From positions 186,001-250,000 of the forward strand of contig WBMV01004382.1 of NCBI GenBank assembly GCA_013396655.1: DNA of 64,000 nt, given 5' to 3'. Position 1 is the stretch's first letter; each line of letters starts with the position of its first letter. The position numbers and the translations under genes are program-made. The notes beneath the pieces were generated by a model that was not told the origin of the DNA, did not search any database, and saw only the letters and a list, made by a program, of their open reading frames with translations. The stretch comes from Campylorhamphus procurvoides (lineage: Eukaryota; Chordata; Aves; Passeriformes; Dendrocolaptidae). This document shows positions 13,501-24,840 of this stretch, in pieces.

Positions 13501-16500
13501 CCGCTTATCTCAAGCCAATCCACTGACTCAAGTAACGAGAGCCTGAAGAAAGCAAGCAGGTTTTTAACTCTATCTGCAATTCAAGTACCAAACATTGAAT
13601 AGAAATCCCTCCAGAAGTGCCAATCCCCCCTGTATTCCCTCCAAACCCTCACTGGCAAAGGATGATGTGTCTCCCAAGGGGGGAAAATCCAGTTACACTG
13701 TTATATTCCGTGTAGCCACTCTAAATTCCCCTGTGAAGGATATCCCAAAAAGTGGAAGTGCCATGAATTTCTAGGCTTTCCAATTTATTCAGATACACAT
13801 GAACACTGCTATTCCAGAACTGGGGAGCTGTTGGAAATTTCATGTCAAGTTTCTCCTTCCTTGTAGCAAACTTCACATCTCTTCCAATATTCTGCCCCCC
13901 AGGACCTTGCTTCAATTCCCTGTTATGGGAGTGCGGAAAGCACTCTCAGATTTAATGCTACAGTATCTGTACAAGATTTTTCCATGGCTTTTTTCGTGCC
14001 ATCCAGGCTGGGAACAGTATCGAGGTGAAGAGCTTCTGCAGAACCTTTCAGACTGCTACATGAAAGGCTAACATTGGGAGGGATTAAGTCTGAGATCGTT
14101 TTCAGTCACAGATTCCTCCACACTTCTCTTCCTCTCGCCACTGTACCCATTTCCATTCCCACACCTCCTTGGAAGCCGGGACTGAATAAACACAATCCCC
14201 TCCCAGCTCCTGACACTCCACCGTGTAATCCCCCATCCACCTCCAAACACATTTGTCATTTTTCACGTTTTCTATATCCTTTCTTCTCCGGTCCAGGCTA
14301 CAAATTCCAAAAGACAAGCAGAGCAGCCCCTGTCTGTACAACACCAAGCACATCTACAGTGCAGCACTGCGTAAATAAACCGAATTATCTTAACACAGAA
14401 TAAAAACGGCGGTATTTTCAATTAAACCATTAGTATCCAAGAATGCAGACACGGCGCTAGGGGAAGAGAAAAGGTGCCTGCAAGTTTTAATCAAGGCAGA
14501 AACTCACAGAGAAGCATATGCATTCTTATGCAAATCTGCACCAGACGCATCGCACATCTGCTGAAATGGGTGTCGTTTTCCCACAGTTTGCAGAATTAAT
14601 GTGTTTAACTAAGTGCCTGCCAGTTCTTGCAGTCTAAGAGCTAATTTCTAATGGGGTATCCCCAATTGTAACAAAAAAAATGAAAATAAAAATCCCCTCA
14701 GATAACAAAGGACCTAAATCCAGGACCTGGTTTTACATTTACTTAATGCAAAGACCCCCTTCACCTCCGAGAGCTCATTACTCGCACTGCTCCAACTTGC
14801 TTTATAATTAAAAATAATCCCGATTCTTGGAGAAGAGCCTTTCTACATTTTCTGACCTTTCGAAACCCCATTAAAGAGAATTAACAAGGGCTATTCCCTC
14901 CTGATCACTTTTATAAAGGCTTTCTGAGATAGGGGGATGTCAAAGCACAAAAAGGACTTTGTGAGAAGTTTACAAACCAAAATGCAGTAATTTTTCTTTT
15001 CCCTTGGTTACTTTTCTTGCAGATACAATTTGTATTTCCATGATTGCTATGTGTCCTCACAGAGGATTTCTAAAGAATTCAGATGAGAGCTTAACTTCTG
15101 ACCCTGGGGCTAAAAAGGCATATATGCCAGAAAATGCTGAAATCTCAGCTATTTTTTATAAAAATCTATAAATATCAGTTAAAAGGAATTCGTGATCTCA
15201 TAATAAGTCAACAGGTCACAGTTACGCTCTTCTTATCTTCCCTCTTTTTTTCCCCTATTGTTTAAAAATAGGAAACTGCACCACATGAAAATGTTCAGTC
15301 AGAGATAAATCGTGTGACTGAAATACAGGAGCCAGGAAACTGGTGTTTTAAAATAATGTCATCCTCATTTTCCTCAGCACACTCTACTATTGTTGATGCT
15401 TCCAAATATTTAAGTGACTTAATAAAATAGTAACCTAGGCAACATTTGCCACAACACAGCCAGCTGAAAGAGTCCAGCTAAAAACTTCTAAAAGGGAAAT
15501 TTTAAAACTCCATTTGTGCACAAATTAACATCAATGTTCCTTAAAAAGAGGAAGGGCAAACAGTTTTAACGTCAAAGGGCTAATTTTGCAATGAAATTCA
15601 GGAGCAAAGCAATCAAAAGGAAAACAGGCTGTATCTAGCCCTCAGCTGCACTCCAAATCACCACTGCCAATGCACAAGAAAAGGAGCAGAGATTCAATAG
15701 CTGCTCTGGCACAGAGGACCCATAATTCACCCCCTGCATGCTTGTAAAAATTCCCTGAAGCCAAAAAGGGCTATCAGAGGAGCTGTCGTGGAGCAGGCAC
15801 GAGCAAATCACCTGTAAGAGCACTTCATTCACATCTTTTGATATTCCCTGCTGCTGGCTGGCAGGGGAAAGCAGCATCTCTGCCCACAGCACATTGGACT
15901 GGTTTTCATCTGTAGCAACTGCAGTCACTTAAACCCTTGCTTTTGATTAAACTCTGCCTTTTATAATGGGGCTCCCACTAGAAATCATTGTTACTTATCA
16001 ACTCAACAAAATGAACAAAGGCTTTATGCCTTCAGTATTTAGCATTTGTCCTTAATATGGTACCTGAAGTCCGTGATAAGGTCAGATATCACCACAGCAG
16101 GCATTGTCCAAATACACAGGAAATGACATTTCCCGGCCCAGCAAGGTTTGTCTTCCCAGCCTGCTTCTGCACCAGCTTTCTAGGCAAGTTAAAAATAATC
16201 CTATTGACCAGAAGGGAAAGAATCACTGGTGAACACTGACCTTCTCTACTTTCCAACACAAGACTGGCTGCACAGACATGCCATGCAGCCCTCCAGCTCC
16301 CTTCCAGCCTTCCAAAGGTCTCAACAGGAGAGAAGGTGAAGGTGCAGCCAAGCCTGTCCCAATAGCAAATGTTCTCCTGCAAGGAATTGCAGCTCCATAC
16401 ACTCCAAAACGTAGCAGGACGCAAAACCCAGCCCAGCTGACTATCTGCACACACCTCAAGGAGGAGAAAACCCTCTGTAACAGCCATCTCAGCTATGAGG

Positions 16501-16599
16501 TCGCCTCAGTAACCAGGGGCTTTTTACACTAAATACACTGTTCCCACCTCCCCCTTGTTACACAGCCTCCAGATAACTTTGTGGCTGAGTGAGAACGTC

Positions 16600-16850
16600 T
16601 GGAAGTGGAGAGGACGAGGTATCCCAGCGCGTTTTGGGCATTCTCGGGCGCCCCGGCAGGTCCGGCACCACCGCAATGGAGATGCCGCCACCTGGTGGGA
16701 CCTCCACGGGCTCGGGTGGAGGCTCGGGGGGCAGGCGGGACCCCGGCAGGGAGGGTCGGGACTCACACCCAACATTCCCGCATGGACTTCCCGGAAAAAG
16801 CCGGCCAGCAGCACGAGGAGGATCTGCTGACAACGACAAGATGCCACTCA
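16600..16850. promoter_or_regulatory. CpG-rich patch inside RASAL2 intron 1
   Basis: About 250 bases with many CpG pairs and GC content far above the surrounding intron. Overlapping open frames of about 90-150 codons run on both strands, which is normal for stop-poor GC-rich DNA and does not by itself prove a gene. It could be an alternative RASAL2 promoter, an enhancer or an insulator. A CTCF-like motif lies inside it. No splice pattern joining it to RASAL2 was demonstrated. Confidence 0.45.
16684..16699 (-). promoter_or_regulatory. CTCF-like motif
   Basis: On the minus strand this reads CCCACCAGGTGGCGGC, very close to the vertebrate CTCF core CCACYAGRKGGCRS. It lies in the middle of the CpG-rich patch, 4.5 kb downstream of RASAL2 exon 1. 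Binding is inferred from the motif alone. Confidence 0.45.
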
Positions 16851-16940
16851 TTACCAAAGCCTGTTGGTGCTCACCCAAAGAGAGGTGGTTTGGAAATGGA
16901 TAATCTTTGTGGTTTTAGATACAACTGCAAGAAATGGGAG

Positions 16941-16972
16941 AAGGAAGGAAAAAAAAAAGAAAGAAAGAAAGG
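16941..16972. repeat. Purine-rich simple repeat (GGAA/GAAA)
   Basis: Two GGAA-like units, a run of ten A and four GAAA units. It lies just right of the CpG-rich patch and extends one of its open frames with lysine codons, which are repeat translation and not a protein tail. Confidence 0.85.
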
Positions 16973-19714
16973 TATGTATCAAGCTACCTACAAAGCCATA
17001 GCTGTAAAGAACCAGAAACCCCTGAGAATCATCAGAGTCATTGATATAAAAGAGTTGGGTTAGCTGGAATGGCTAACTCACAGCAATTGGGCTTTTGAGC
17101 TGAATTTCACATGATTAGGAGGTGCCTCTGCTCAATGCCCGAGCCACAGCTGTTCCTCAGTCTCCACATGACACTCCGTGCATTCCCCTGGCTTCAGGCC
17201 TGAGCCTGGTATTTTCTGAGGGCCAATACTTAAAAGCCTGGAACTCAGGTTTGAGGCAGCCAAGAGATGTTTCCATCTGGTTGCATGGGGTCTAGGGCTT
17301 TTTCTGGAGTCAGAGACAGCAGAGCACTGTCTGGAGATCAATATCCATGAAAAGGCATGGAGCCCTTCTAGCCTGTGTTTGAAGAACCTTCTCTTTCTGC
17401 CAGGAGAAAGGGGGAGTGAGGAGGCTCATTCTGGCCATGAGGAATGTCTCCAGGCTGCCCACAAGATTAGAGGACAAGGTGATAAAAATGTCCATATCTG
17501 ATCTGCACTCGAGTTTGTACAATTACTATCATCTTTTAGCACCTCTGCTAAAAGAGAAAGACATTTCCTAGGCCAGATAAAGCCCCAGAGCAACAATGTC
17601 TGTTGTAGGATGAACATTCAAGAACAGACCCCTCCCTGTGTTATTTCAGAAACTCTTCTGCAATTTTAGCACAGAAGGGTTTGCAGTGAGCTTAGAGCAG
17701 GCACATTGAGAAGGAATCTGACAACCACTGTTGCAGAAGTTTACAACCTGTTTAGACACCGACTGTAAGTCACGCAAAAACTGATTCTGCCCCCCATCAC
17801 ATGCAACATTTAACACCAATGCTGTGATGCTGGCTTTAGAATTCATTCCTACAAAATCCATGGATGTTCAGTCAGCCACACAAGGCAACGTAATTACTCT
17901 GTTTTCAGAGTTAGCACTGAGAATGCTGTGAATACAGTTATTTCTCTGCCTCCTCCTCCTCCCAAAACCTGTTTCAAAGAGCAGAGAAAAAGATCTTGAA
18001 ACACGAGTGGATGGTTTCAAAAGTCAGTTATCCCTCGTAGAGAGAAAAAAATTCATGCCATTAATTCAAGCAAGAGACCTCTTCCCTCCTCCCCCCTACA
18101 CACACGCCACGAGTCTGAATGGAAGCCGTCACCCAGAACACATGTCGATACATATTTTACAGAAACATTACTTGTGTGTCAAAACCAGTTCTTGGAAACA
18201 TCATCTAACAGCACTCACATGATTTGTGTTTTACAAGCAATTAAACCTATCACTCCAACAAGCAAATCTGCTGCTCCTGTCCACTATTCAAACATCAGGT
18301 TAGAGGAAACTAATTATGTTTCAAATTCTGTCCTTCAGTAAGAAAACTGTATTTCCATGATAATGTCCTGGCTAATTCACTAAAGCAGAAGCTGCTGAAT
18401 CTCCAGAACGCAGAATGAAACAGCCACCCTTGGAACGAGTGCAGCTAAGGCAGGAAATGCAAAAATAGCCAGACTGTGATTTAGATCTCATAGTGAAGTC
18501 AGACAAGACCTCAGTGTCACACTGAAATCACATCCCAGACATTGTAAAGTCCTACTGTATTCACATCACTGTCATACTGCTGGCAAGCCACAGAGACCAG
18601 TAATGACAGGACTTTACTGCTGAATTCTTTTCTCTGTGCTTACAGATGAAGTTTTACAGGCTCTGCAACCAGACCAGCTCCCCTCATGTCAGTAATTACC
18701 TCCCTGGATAGACACAAAGTGGATGGCACACCACTGCTGAGCAGAGATGCACAGAAATAAACAGCTGTCTGTCTTTAAGCAGCCGCTGAACTCTTTTTCT
18801 TTAAAATACACATCTCCACTACTTGGGCTACTTTTCAGACAGTCACCTTTCATTTGAAACAACTCCCCAGCACAGTGGTCCACGCTCATAAAGACACGTG
18901 GAAAAGAAGTGTGATGACATCAAAAGCTTCATTTCTTGCCGTGCCAGAAAATGCTACTCCACTTTCCATGTGCTCGATATTCCTTCCCTCCCCCAGCCAT
19001 TCATGGTGAAATAATTAGTGTTAGTGTTCTCATTGTTTATCAGACAATACAGACAATAAGGCTAAGCTTTCTGCTCCTGTTTTCTTTCGCTATGCTGCTG
19101 TGGTTCCTCAAACAACTGTGCAAGGCTCTACTTTTAATCCTATGAATAACACTTGTCACTCATAGGTTTGTAACCCATATTTAGCTGTGCACAAACATGG
19201 CACAGTTTCAGCTCGATTCATTGTCCACAAACTTCTCCAGATGTGCTCATGCAAGAAAAAAAGGCTAATAGGCAGGAGGAAACAAACAAATAGTAGCTAA
19301 TCCGATTGCAATTTCTTAGGGAAGGAGAGAAGACACTACCACATCAGATTCTTTATGAGGGGGAGGGATAATGAGCTGTTTTTAAACACAGACTGGGAAT
19401 AATTAGTTATTGTCCTTGGGCTACGAGATGTATTTTTACATGCTTGAAGTCTACCCTGATTTTTATAGCCTGTGAGCTCGTTGGGCCCTGTCACAGGGAA
19501 TTTTTTCCCATTTATCTACACGTTAGTGTCAGACTACAAACACATCACAACATATGACTTTATCAACAAGCAACGCTCCTCACTGTGGCTAATTTTGAAA
19601 CCACATTCCTGCTTCCACTCATGGAAGATACAACCTTGGGTAACAATCAGATAGGCTGGTGCCAGACATCCTCTTCTTAAGTGCACTCTCATTTTACCTT
19701 TAGAAAGTGTTTTC

Positions 19715-19732
19715 AACAAACAAACAAACAAC
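19715..19732. repeat. (CAAA)n microsatellite
   Basis: Four to five tandem CAAA units in RASAL2 intron 1. Confidence 0.85.
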
Positions 19733-20378
19733 CTGAGGGCAATCTGCTTTCTTTGGAGCTCCCCCTGACAACAGCAGAGAGGTACTTTTGTAGAAAGCTG
19801 CATTTTATAGTCTCAGCTTTAGGCTGGAATTAACAAAAGCAAGACAGGCAACAAGCAGCAAGCTAGACATGGTGGAAACTACTAAAAATCCCAAACTTCT
19901 ATTATAAGTAATAATGCTAAATATAACTTTGCTCATTCATGCACCAGACAGAAAGCAGATGGACAACCCTGTCCCACTACACCAGCTTTTCAAGCTTCCA
20001 AAATAAACACAAAGGTCTTTGAACAGACCACACTCCCCAGAAAACCTGCAGCCTAATCTTCCTCATTAGATATGCACAAAGGCTCAGGTTGGTGGTACTC
20101 ACAGTAATTACCTGTCATCAGAAAAGAAACACAGCAGAGTTCTTGCAGATAACTTATTCATGTCACCTTTGTGTTTCAGGAATAATGCAACCAGTAACAG
20201 ATCAATGACACGGGTAACAGAGAGCATTTGCTTCTAGTTTTACAGGCTAGGGAAAACCTGGAGAATCTCATTGGGATTCAGGGCAGGCAAGAAAGACAAC
20301 GGGGACAGCCACCAGTGTGATGGGGTCTGATGTTAAAAAGTACCAATAAAAAAGTGGTTTTGCAGGTTGTCCACAATC

Positions 20379-20532
20379 ATGGAAACACAGAATGGTTTGA
20401 GTTGGAAGGGACTTTAAAGCTCATCTCTTTCCACCCCCTGACATGGGCAGGGACACCTTCTACCATCCCAGGTTGCTCCAAGCCCCATCCAACCTGGTCT
20501 TGGACACTTCCAGGGATGGGGCCACAACACTA
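20379..20532 (-). mobile_element. CR1 3' end fragment
   Basis: Reverse complement of the CR1 tail: AGAATGGTTTGAGTTGGAAGG at the left edge, then the GGGCAGGGACACCTTC block and TTGCTCCAAGCCCCATCCAA, ending at CACTTCCAGGGATGGGG. Strongly 5' truncated. It is in the sense direction within RASAL2 intron 1, about 650 bases past exon 1. Confidence 0.9.
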
Positions 20533-21183
20533 TAATTAGACAAAGGTAACACGCGCACACAATGAGTGCCTTTTCGAGGCTTGACCATCAAATTTGATAC
20601 AGGACAGAAAATAAGATACTGCCAGCAGCACTCTTCACTCTGAAACATGGGAGTAATTATCGTTGGATTACCAAGACAAACAAGAGGGAGAGACAAGGAA
20701 AAGATAAAACACAATTTCCACTATTTAGGTGCTGATGGAGAGATTAAGCCCAACTGCACTTCAGCTGGGAGCCTAAACAAACCAGAGGCCAGGCCACATA
20801 AATCAAGCTCATTTTAAAAGGTTACATACCAGGGAGAGTTCGACAAAGGAGGGGAAACAACCCGCACTGCGAGAGATTTAACATCCTCTTTATGAATAAT
20901 AAACGTGCCGATTCAACACAGACCAGTAAGTCTGGGGCGACGGGACCCGCCGTAACCCGCACCCCCCGGGCCTCTGGTACCTCATTAATACTAATTAGAG
21001 CCGAGAGCACCCACACAAAGGGCCGGGACAGCGGAGCATCCCGCACCCGGCAGGGAGGAGAGGAGAGGGCAGGGCTGGGGTGAGCGGGGTGGGCTCCGGC
21101 GGGATGGCCGAGAGCCTCGGGGGCAGGGGGGGAATGGAAGGAAGAAAGCAGCAGTGGCCGCGAAGTTTTCGGCCGTCCCTCAC

Positions 21184-21476
21184 CGTAGACGCGGACCCAG
21201 CCCTGCTGCTGGCACACGGACTCCCGCANNNNNNNNNNNNNNNNNNNNNNNNNNNNNNNNNNNNNNNNNNNNNNNNNNNNNNNNNNNNNNNNNNNNNNNN
21301 NNNNNNNNNNNNNNNNNNNNNNNNNNNNNNNNNNNNNNNNNNNNNNNNNNNNNNNNNNNNNNNNNNNNNNNNNNNNNNNNNNNNNNNNNNNNNNNNNNNN
21401 NNNNNNNNNNNNNNNNNNNNNNNNNNNNNNNNNNNNNNNNNNNNNNNNNNNNNNNNNNNNNNNNNNNNNNNNNNNN
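21184..21476 (-). CDS. RASAL2: RASAL2 first coding exon, mostly hidden by an assembly gap
   Basis: Read on the minus strand, the 44 bases between the gap and the splice donor encode ESVCQQQGWVRVY, ending in a single G before GTGAGG (donor bases 21183-21182). Human RASAL2 long isoform has ESVCQQQSWVRVY at the end of its first coding exon, also split after the first base of the next codon. RASAL2 is a cytoplasmic Ras GTPase-activating protein with PH, C2 and RasGAP domains and a C-terminal coiled coil; none of these domains lies in this exon. The human exon codes for about 67 residues, so the bird start codon should fall near 21385, inside the run of N at 21229-21476. The left bound is exact; the right bound is the gap edge, not a proven start. 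Head-to-head synteny with SEC16B supports the call over the paralogues DAB2IP and SYNGAP1. Confidence 0.88.
21229..21476. other. Assembly gap (248 N)
   Basis: A run of 248 unknown bases inside the CpG island. It removes the predicted RASAL2 start codon and most of the first coding exon. Extremely GC-rich first exons are a common cause of such gaps in bird assemblies. The true length may differ from 248. Confidence 0.99.
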
Positions 21477-21830
21477 CCCAGCCCTGCCCGCCCTGAGGGG
21501 CTCCAAAATGGCCCCCGGCGCGTCCCCCTCAGGAACCGCGGCTGGCCGGGAGAGCCCCCCCCGGGGTAATAAAATAAACAGGAATAAAGGCGGGGTAATG
21601 TAAATGCGGCTCCCTCCGAGAGCCCCGGGGCGTGAGGGCGGTGCGGTGTCCGAGCCCTGCAGGGCCCGCAGTGAGGGATCTCCATGCTCCTTGCCCAGGT
21701 TGCCCCTCAGGTGCGGCGTCGGGAGAGCTGCTGTGGGAAAGCGTCCCACAATGTCTTTCAAATCATGGCATAGTGCCTGGAATTGTCTGGGAAGATGGGC
21801 AGGGGGGTTCAGCTCCATCCCTGTGATCCC

Positions 21831-24264
21831 TCGGACTGCATCCATCCCTGTCCAGGATCCATATGGACTGGGCAGCTTCACCCTGGTTATCCCCATTAGC
21901 ACGGGCTGTGTCCAGGGGTTCATCTCTGTATACAGTTTCTGCATTAGTAGAAAGGCATTGGCTCTTTCTTTATTATAACAGCAGTCAGATTAGTGTTGGA
22001 CCCATCGCAGTTGTGCTGCCATAAAGCTGCTTTAAAACAGGTACAGCTCCCACACCTCACCGTGCTCACATCATCTTGCTTTGTTTTGCAGCAGAGCAGA
22101 GTAAGAGGGCTCAGACAGCGAGTTACTGCTGAAGAGCAGCAGCTTCCCTCGGGAAGGGCTGCGACTCTCCGAGCGCTGTAGCTTGGCAAGTCCGGATCAG
22201 CTGCCTGGGTGTTTGTCTGAGGAGTTCCCAAGAGTTCCTCCTGAGAGCTGAAGGCTTGCAAAGCACCAGGGAACGATACCCCCCTGATCCAGCTGGATTG
22301 GAGTACCCTCACACCAGTAAGTTGTGTCCATGATGGAAGGCGTGTTAACTATTTCAGTGGAGGGGAAAAGTCCTGCCAGCCCTATGATTAATTGATGAAG
22401 CCTTGTTTCCTGTGGGTTTCTGTCTCATGCTTGGCCGAGAGCTTGACCTGAATCTTGCCCTACAATTGGGTTGTTCTCTACCAGGCTGGGAGAGAAACGA
22501 CATGAGTTCATGTCACAGTTTTTCCATTGTATGGTGGGAATACACATGCTGCTGCAGTTTCCAAGCTGAACTGGAAAATAAAAAAACCTCCTTCTTCCAA
22601 ATGATTGGCAAAACAGATGTGGTCCAGCTTCCTACAGATTCACACCTGTTATCTAGCAGAGGGTGGACACCCTCAGTGCAGAGGCCTGTAGGATCTCTCT
22701 TTTTCACCTTGCTGCCAATTTTCATTTTTCCTGCAGGGATTTATTTAGCTCTGGGACCTTTATCCCTCTGTTTGTTTTATTTGAAACAGACCAGTGAGTT
22801 CAGCACTTCCTGAAGTTGAAGGAGGTAAGAGAGAGGATCTGGGGAAAGAGAGATCCTGTGAGCTTGATGGTGTCAGCCTCAGTTCTTTGGGAAAGGATTT
22901 CTTTCTGAAGGATTTTAAAATTACCCCTATAGCCAAGAAGAGTTAAACCAGGATGAAATCTGGTGAGGATTGCTCCCTCCACCACTGTGACAGGAGTGAT
23001 TCTGCACAGAAGCAACACACCCACTAACCTCTCCTTGCTCTTTCCCACCCTAAAACACATTCTGCATCATGGTTTCCAAAGTTCTGGGAGCTGAGGGCAT
23101 GCAGGATACTCCTTCCAGAGCAGATATCTGCATAAATTGCCATAATAATACCATAAAGCAGTAAGAAAAGCAATTTTCCCCTCCTACATTCTCTCCATCC
23201 CTGCTCATTCCCACTGCTGCTGATAGTGTAACAAGGTACATATTCTTTCAGCTTATCATTTAGGGGCCACAGTCCCTAAACTCCTCAAGGTTTTCCTGTC
23301 CTGCTCTCCCCAGAGCCCCCTTCTTGTCACCAGCCACCCAGAGACTCCTCCATCCTTTACTCAAGTCGGGGCTCTCTCCCTGTACTGGGAAACTCACACA
23401 AGGCACCTGGTGGGAAAGGGGGATGAAGCTGCTTTGAGAAGCAGGATAGGAGCTGGCGTGTTGTCAGGGAAGGATGTGGCTGCTAAGCTGCTGCCAGAAG
23501 TGGAGTTTCGAAAAGCTGCTGCACAATCCTGGGACGACATTTATTCAGGAGCAGTGCAAGGCACCAGCAACTGGTTCCCATCAAGGGAGGACCGGTCGTA
23601 TCTGCAAGTATGATCAAGCCATCCTAACAGCAAGGTCTGGAAGGACTGGCTAGTGTGGTTTCTGAAGTTCACACGGCAGCAGGAGACAAAATCCATTCTC
23701 CTGTTCCCATTTGTGGGGTTTGGGGCCACACAAACAATAATAAGGAGCAGGGATGACTAAAATAGGAAGGCTGGTTTTGCAGGCCTGACAGGAGCAAAAA
23801 TAGACATATTTTATAAATAAAGATGTCCTGGAAATTAGAGACTCCTGAGTTTCATGCTCACCAGCTCAGCTGTTCTGGCTGGGGGGTCTTCTCTACCATT
23901 AGTGCACTGGGGATTTGTGCAGGAATAAATGAGCAGTAATATAAGCACATGCATGAAATTCCCCCTATGTAAACCAGACCCATTAGTTGATCTACTCGTG
24001 GATGTCACGTTAACCCACAGGTTCTAAGTTAAATTAGGGATAGAGGTTTGTTCAGAATAGGTTAAATCCAAGTGTTAGAAGAGAGCTCCATATGTGTTTC
24101 CCTTAAGCCCTAACTGCATGGGTTGTGGAAGAAATCAAACTACACTGGTGTGACTTGAGGAATAAAAAGCTTTCAAGCTGACCTTCTTCCAGGAGAACAA
24201 ATTCATGTCTTCAGGAGTGATCAAGTCTCAGTTCAGTGATCTTGTCTCAAAAAAAGGCAATAAT
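21831..24264. other. Intergenic, no gene recognised
   Basis: Unique sequence upstream of RASAL2. Reading frames such as 22403-22813 plus (136 codons) and 21944-22312 minus (122 codons) show no family resemblance, no consistent splice signals and no codon pattern that I can recognise. A divergent non-coding transcript from the CpG island would fall here. Confidence 0.6.
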
Positions 24265-24840
24265 AAAATGAGAAGAGACGTGGAGGAGGGCGGTAAGGAC
24301 AGTGGAAGTGACGGGATAGATACCATATGAGGATGAAAGACTAGAAAAACAAGGAGAATCCAATTTGGAAGAACAAAACCTTGGAGCAAACAAAGAGAAG
24401 TCTGAAGAAGTCAGGAGAGGTCTGGTATGGACCTGGAATTCTTTTTCCCTTTTTTCCACAACACAAGAGCAAGGGATCATGAAAAGAAATGTTTGGGAGC
24501 TGGGTCTAAAGCAGACAAAAGGAAGTACTTTTTCACACAACACATAATTACATAGTGGAACTTATGCCACAGGATGTCGTGGAGGCCAAAAGTATAAATG
24601 AATAATAACAAAAAAAACCCCAAACACAAAAGGGATTACACAAATTCATGCAACCTCCGGCTTAGGAAGTCCCTCAACTGCTGATTACCAGGAGCTGGGA
24701 GGATATGCCGGAGGAAGGATCACTTTATACTCTCCCTCTTCCGATATCCCTTCCTCAGCATGTGCAGCTGGCCACGGCCAGGCACTGGTTGTTGCCCTGG
24801 GTGGATGTTTATTCTGAGCCAGCCTGGCAATGCTTATATC
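24265..24840 (+). mobile_element. Old CR1 copy of the ancient amniote (L3-like) type
   Basis: The block around 24480-24700 reads like the 3' part of the old CR1 lineage shared with turtles and crocodiles: ACAAAAGGAAGTACTTTTTCACACAAC, then TGGAACTTATGCCACAGGATG, GTGGAGGCCAAAAGT and a GGATTACACAAATTCATG stretch, ending in a diverged GGATCACTTTAT segment. It lacks the TTAAGGTCCCTTCCAACC tail of the younger copies. The left limit is approximate. Many base changes fit great age. Confidence 0.7.

Larger units (their letters stand above)
1..21183 (-). other. RASAL2: RASAL2 intron 1 (part)
   Basis: All sequence left of the RASAL2 exon 1 donor is inferred to be intron 1, whose far end lies outside the window. 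In human this intron exceeds 100 kb, so lack of a second exon here is expected. I looked for the PH-domain exon that follows and saw no match by eye; I cannot exclude a short alternative exon. The stretch is mostly AT-rich unique DNA with mono- and dinucleotide runs. Recognisable insertions are CR1 copies at 4240-4575 and 20379-20532. A CpG-rich patch lies at 16600-16850. Confidence 0.75.
20870..21830 (-). promoter_or_regulatory. RASAL2: CpG island at the RASAL2 promoter
   Basis: This stretch is rich in C, G and CpG pairs on both sides of the gap, in sharp contrast with the AT-rich flanks. It surrounds the RASAL2 first exon, so it is read as the gene's CpG-island promoter and 5' UTR. Sequence from 21477 rightward would hold the 5' UTR and transcription start on the minus strand. 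No TATA box was seen, as expected for a CpG promoter. Open frames here on both strands (for example 21604-21978 plus) are what GC-rich DNA gives by chance; a divergent non-coding transcript is possible but not shown. Confidence 0.75.

Noticed and set aside
16605..17063. 152-codon open frame across the intronic CpG patch
   Set aside because: GC-rich DNA is poor in stop codons on both strands, and the tail of the frame is a GAAA simple repeat. No splice link or family was seen.
21604..21978. 124-codon frame to the right of the RASAL2 exon, plus strand
   Set aside because: Lies in the CpG island; no recognisable protein and overlapping frames on the other strand.
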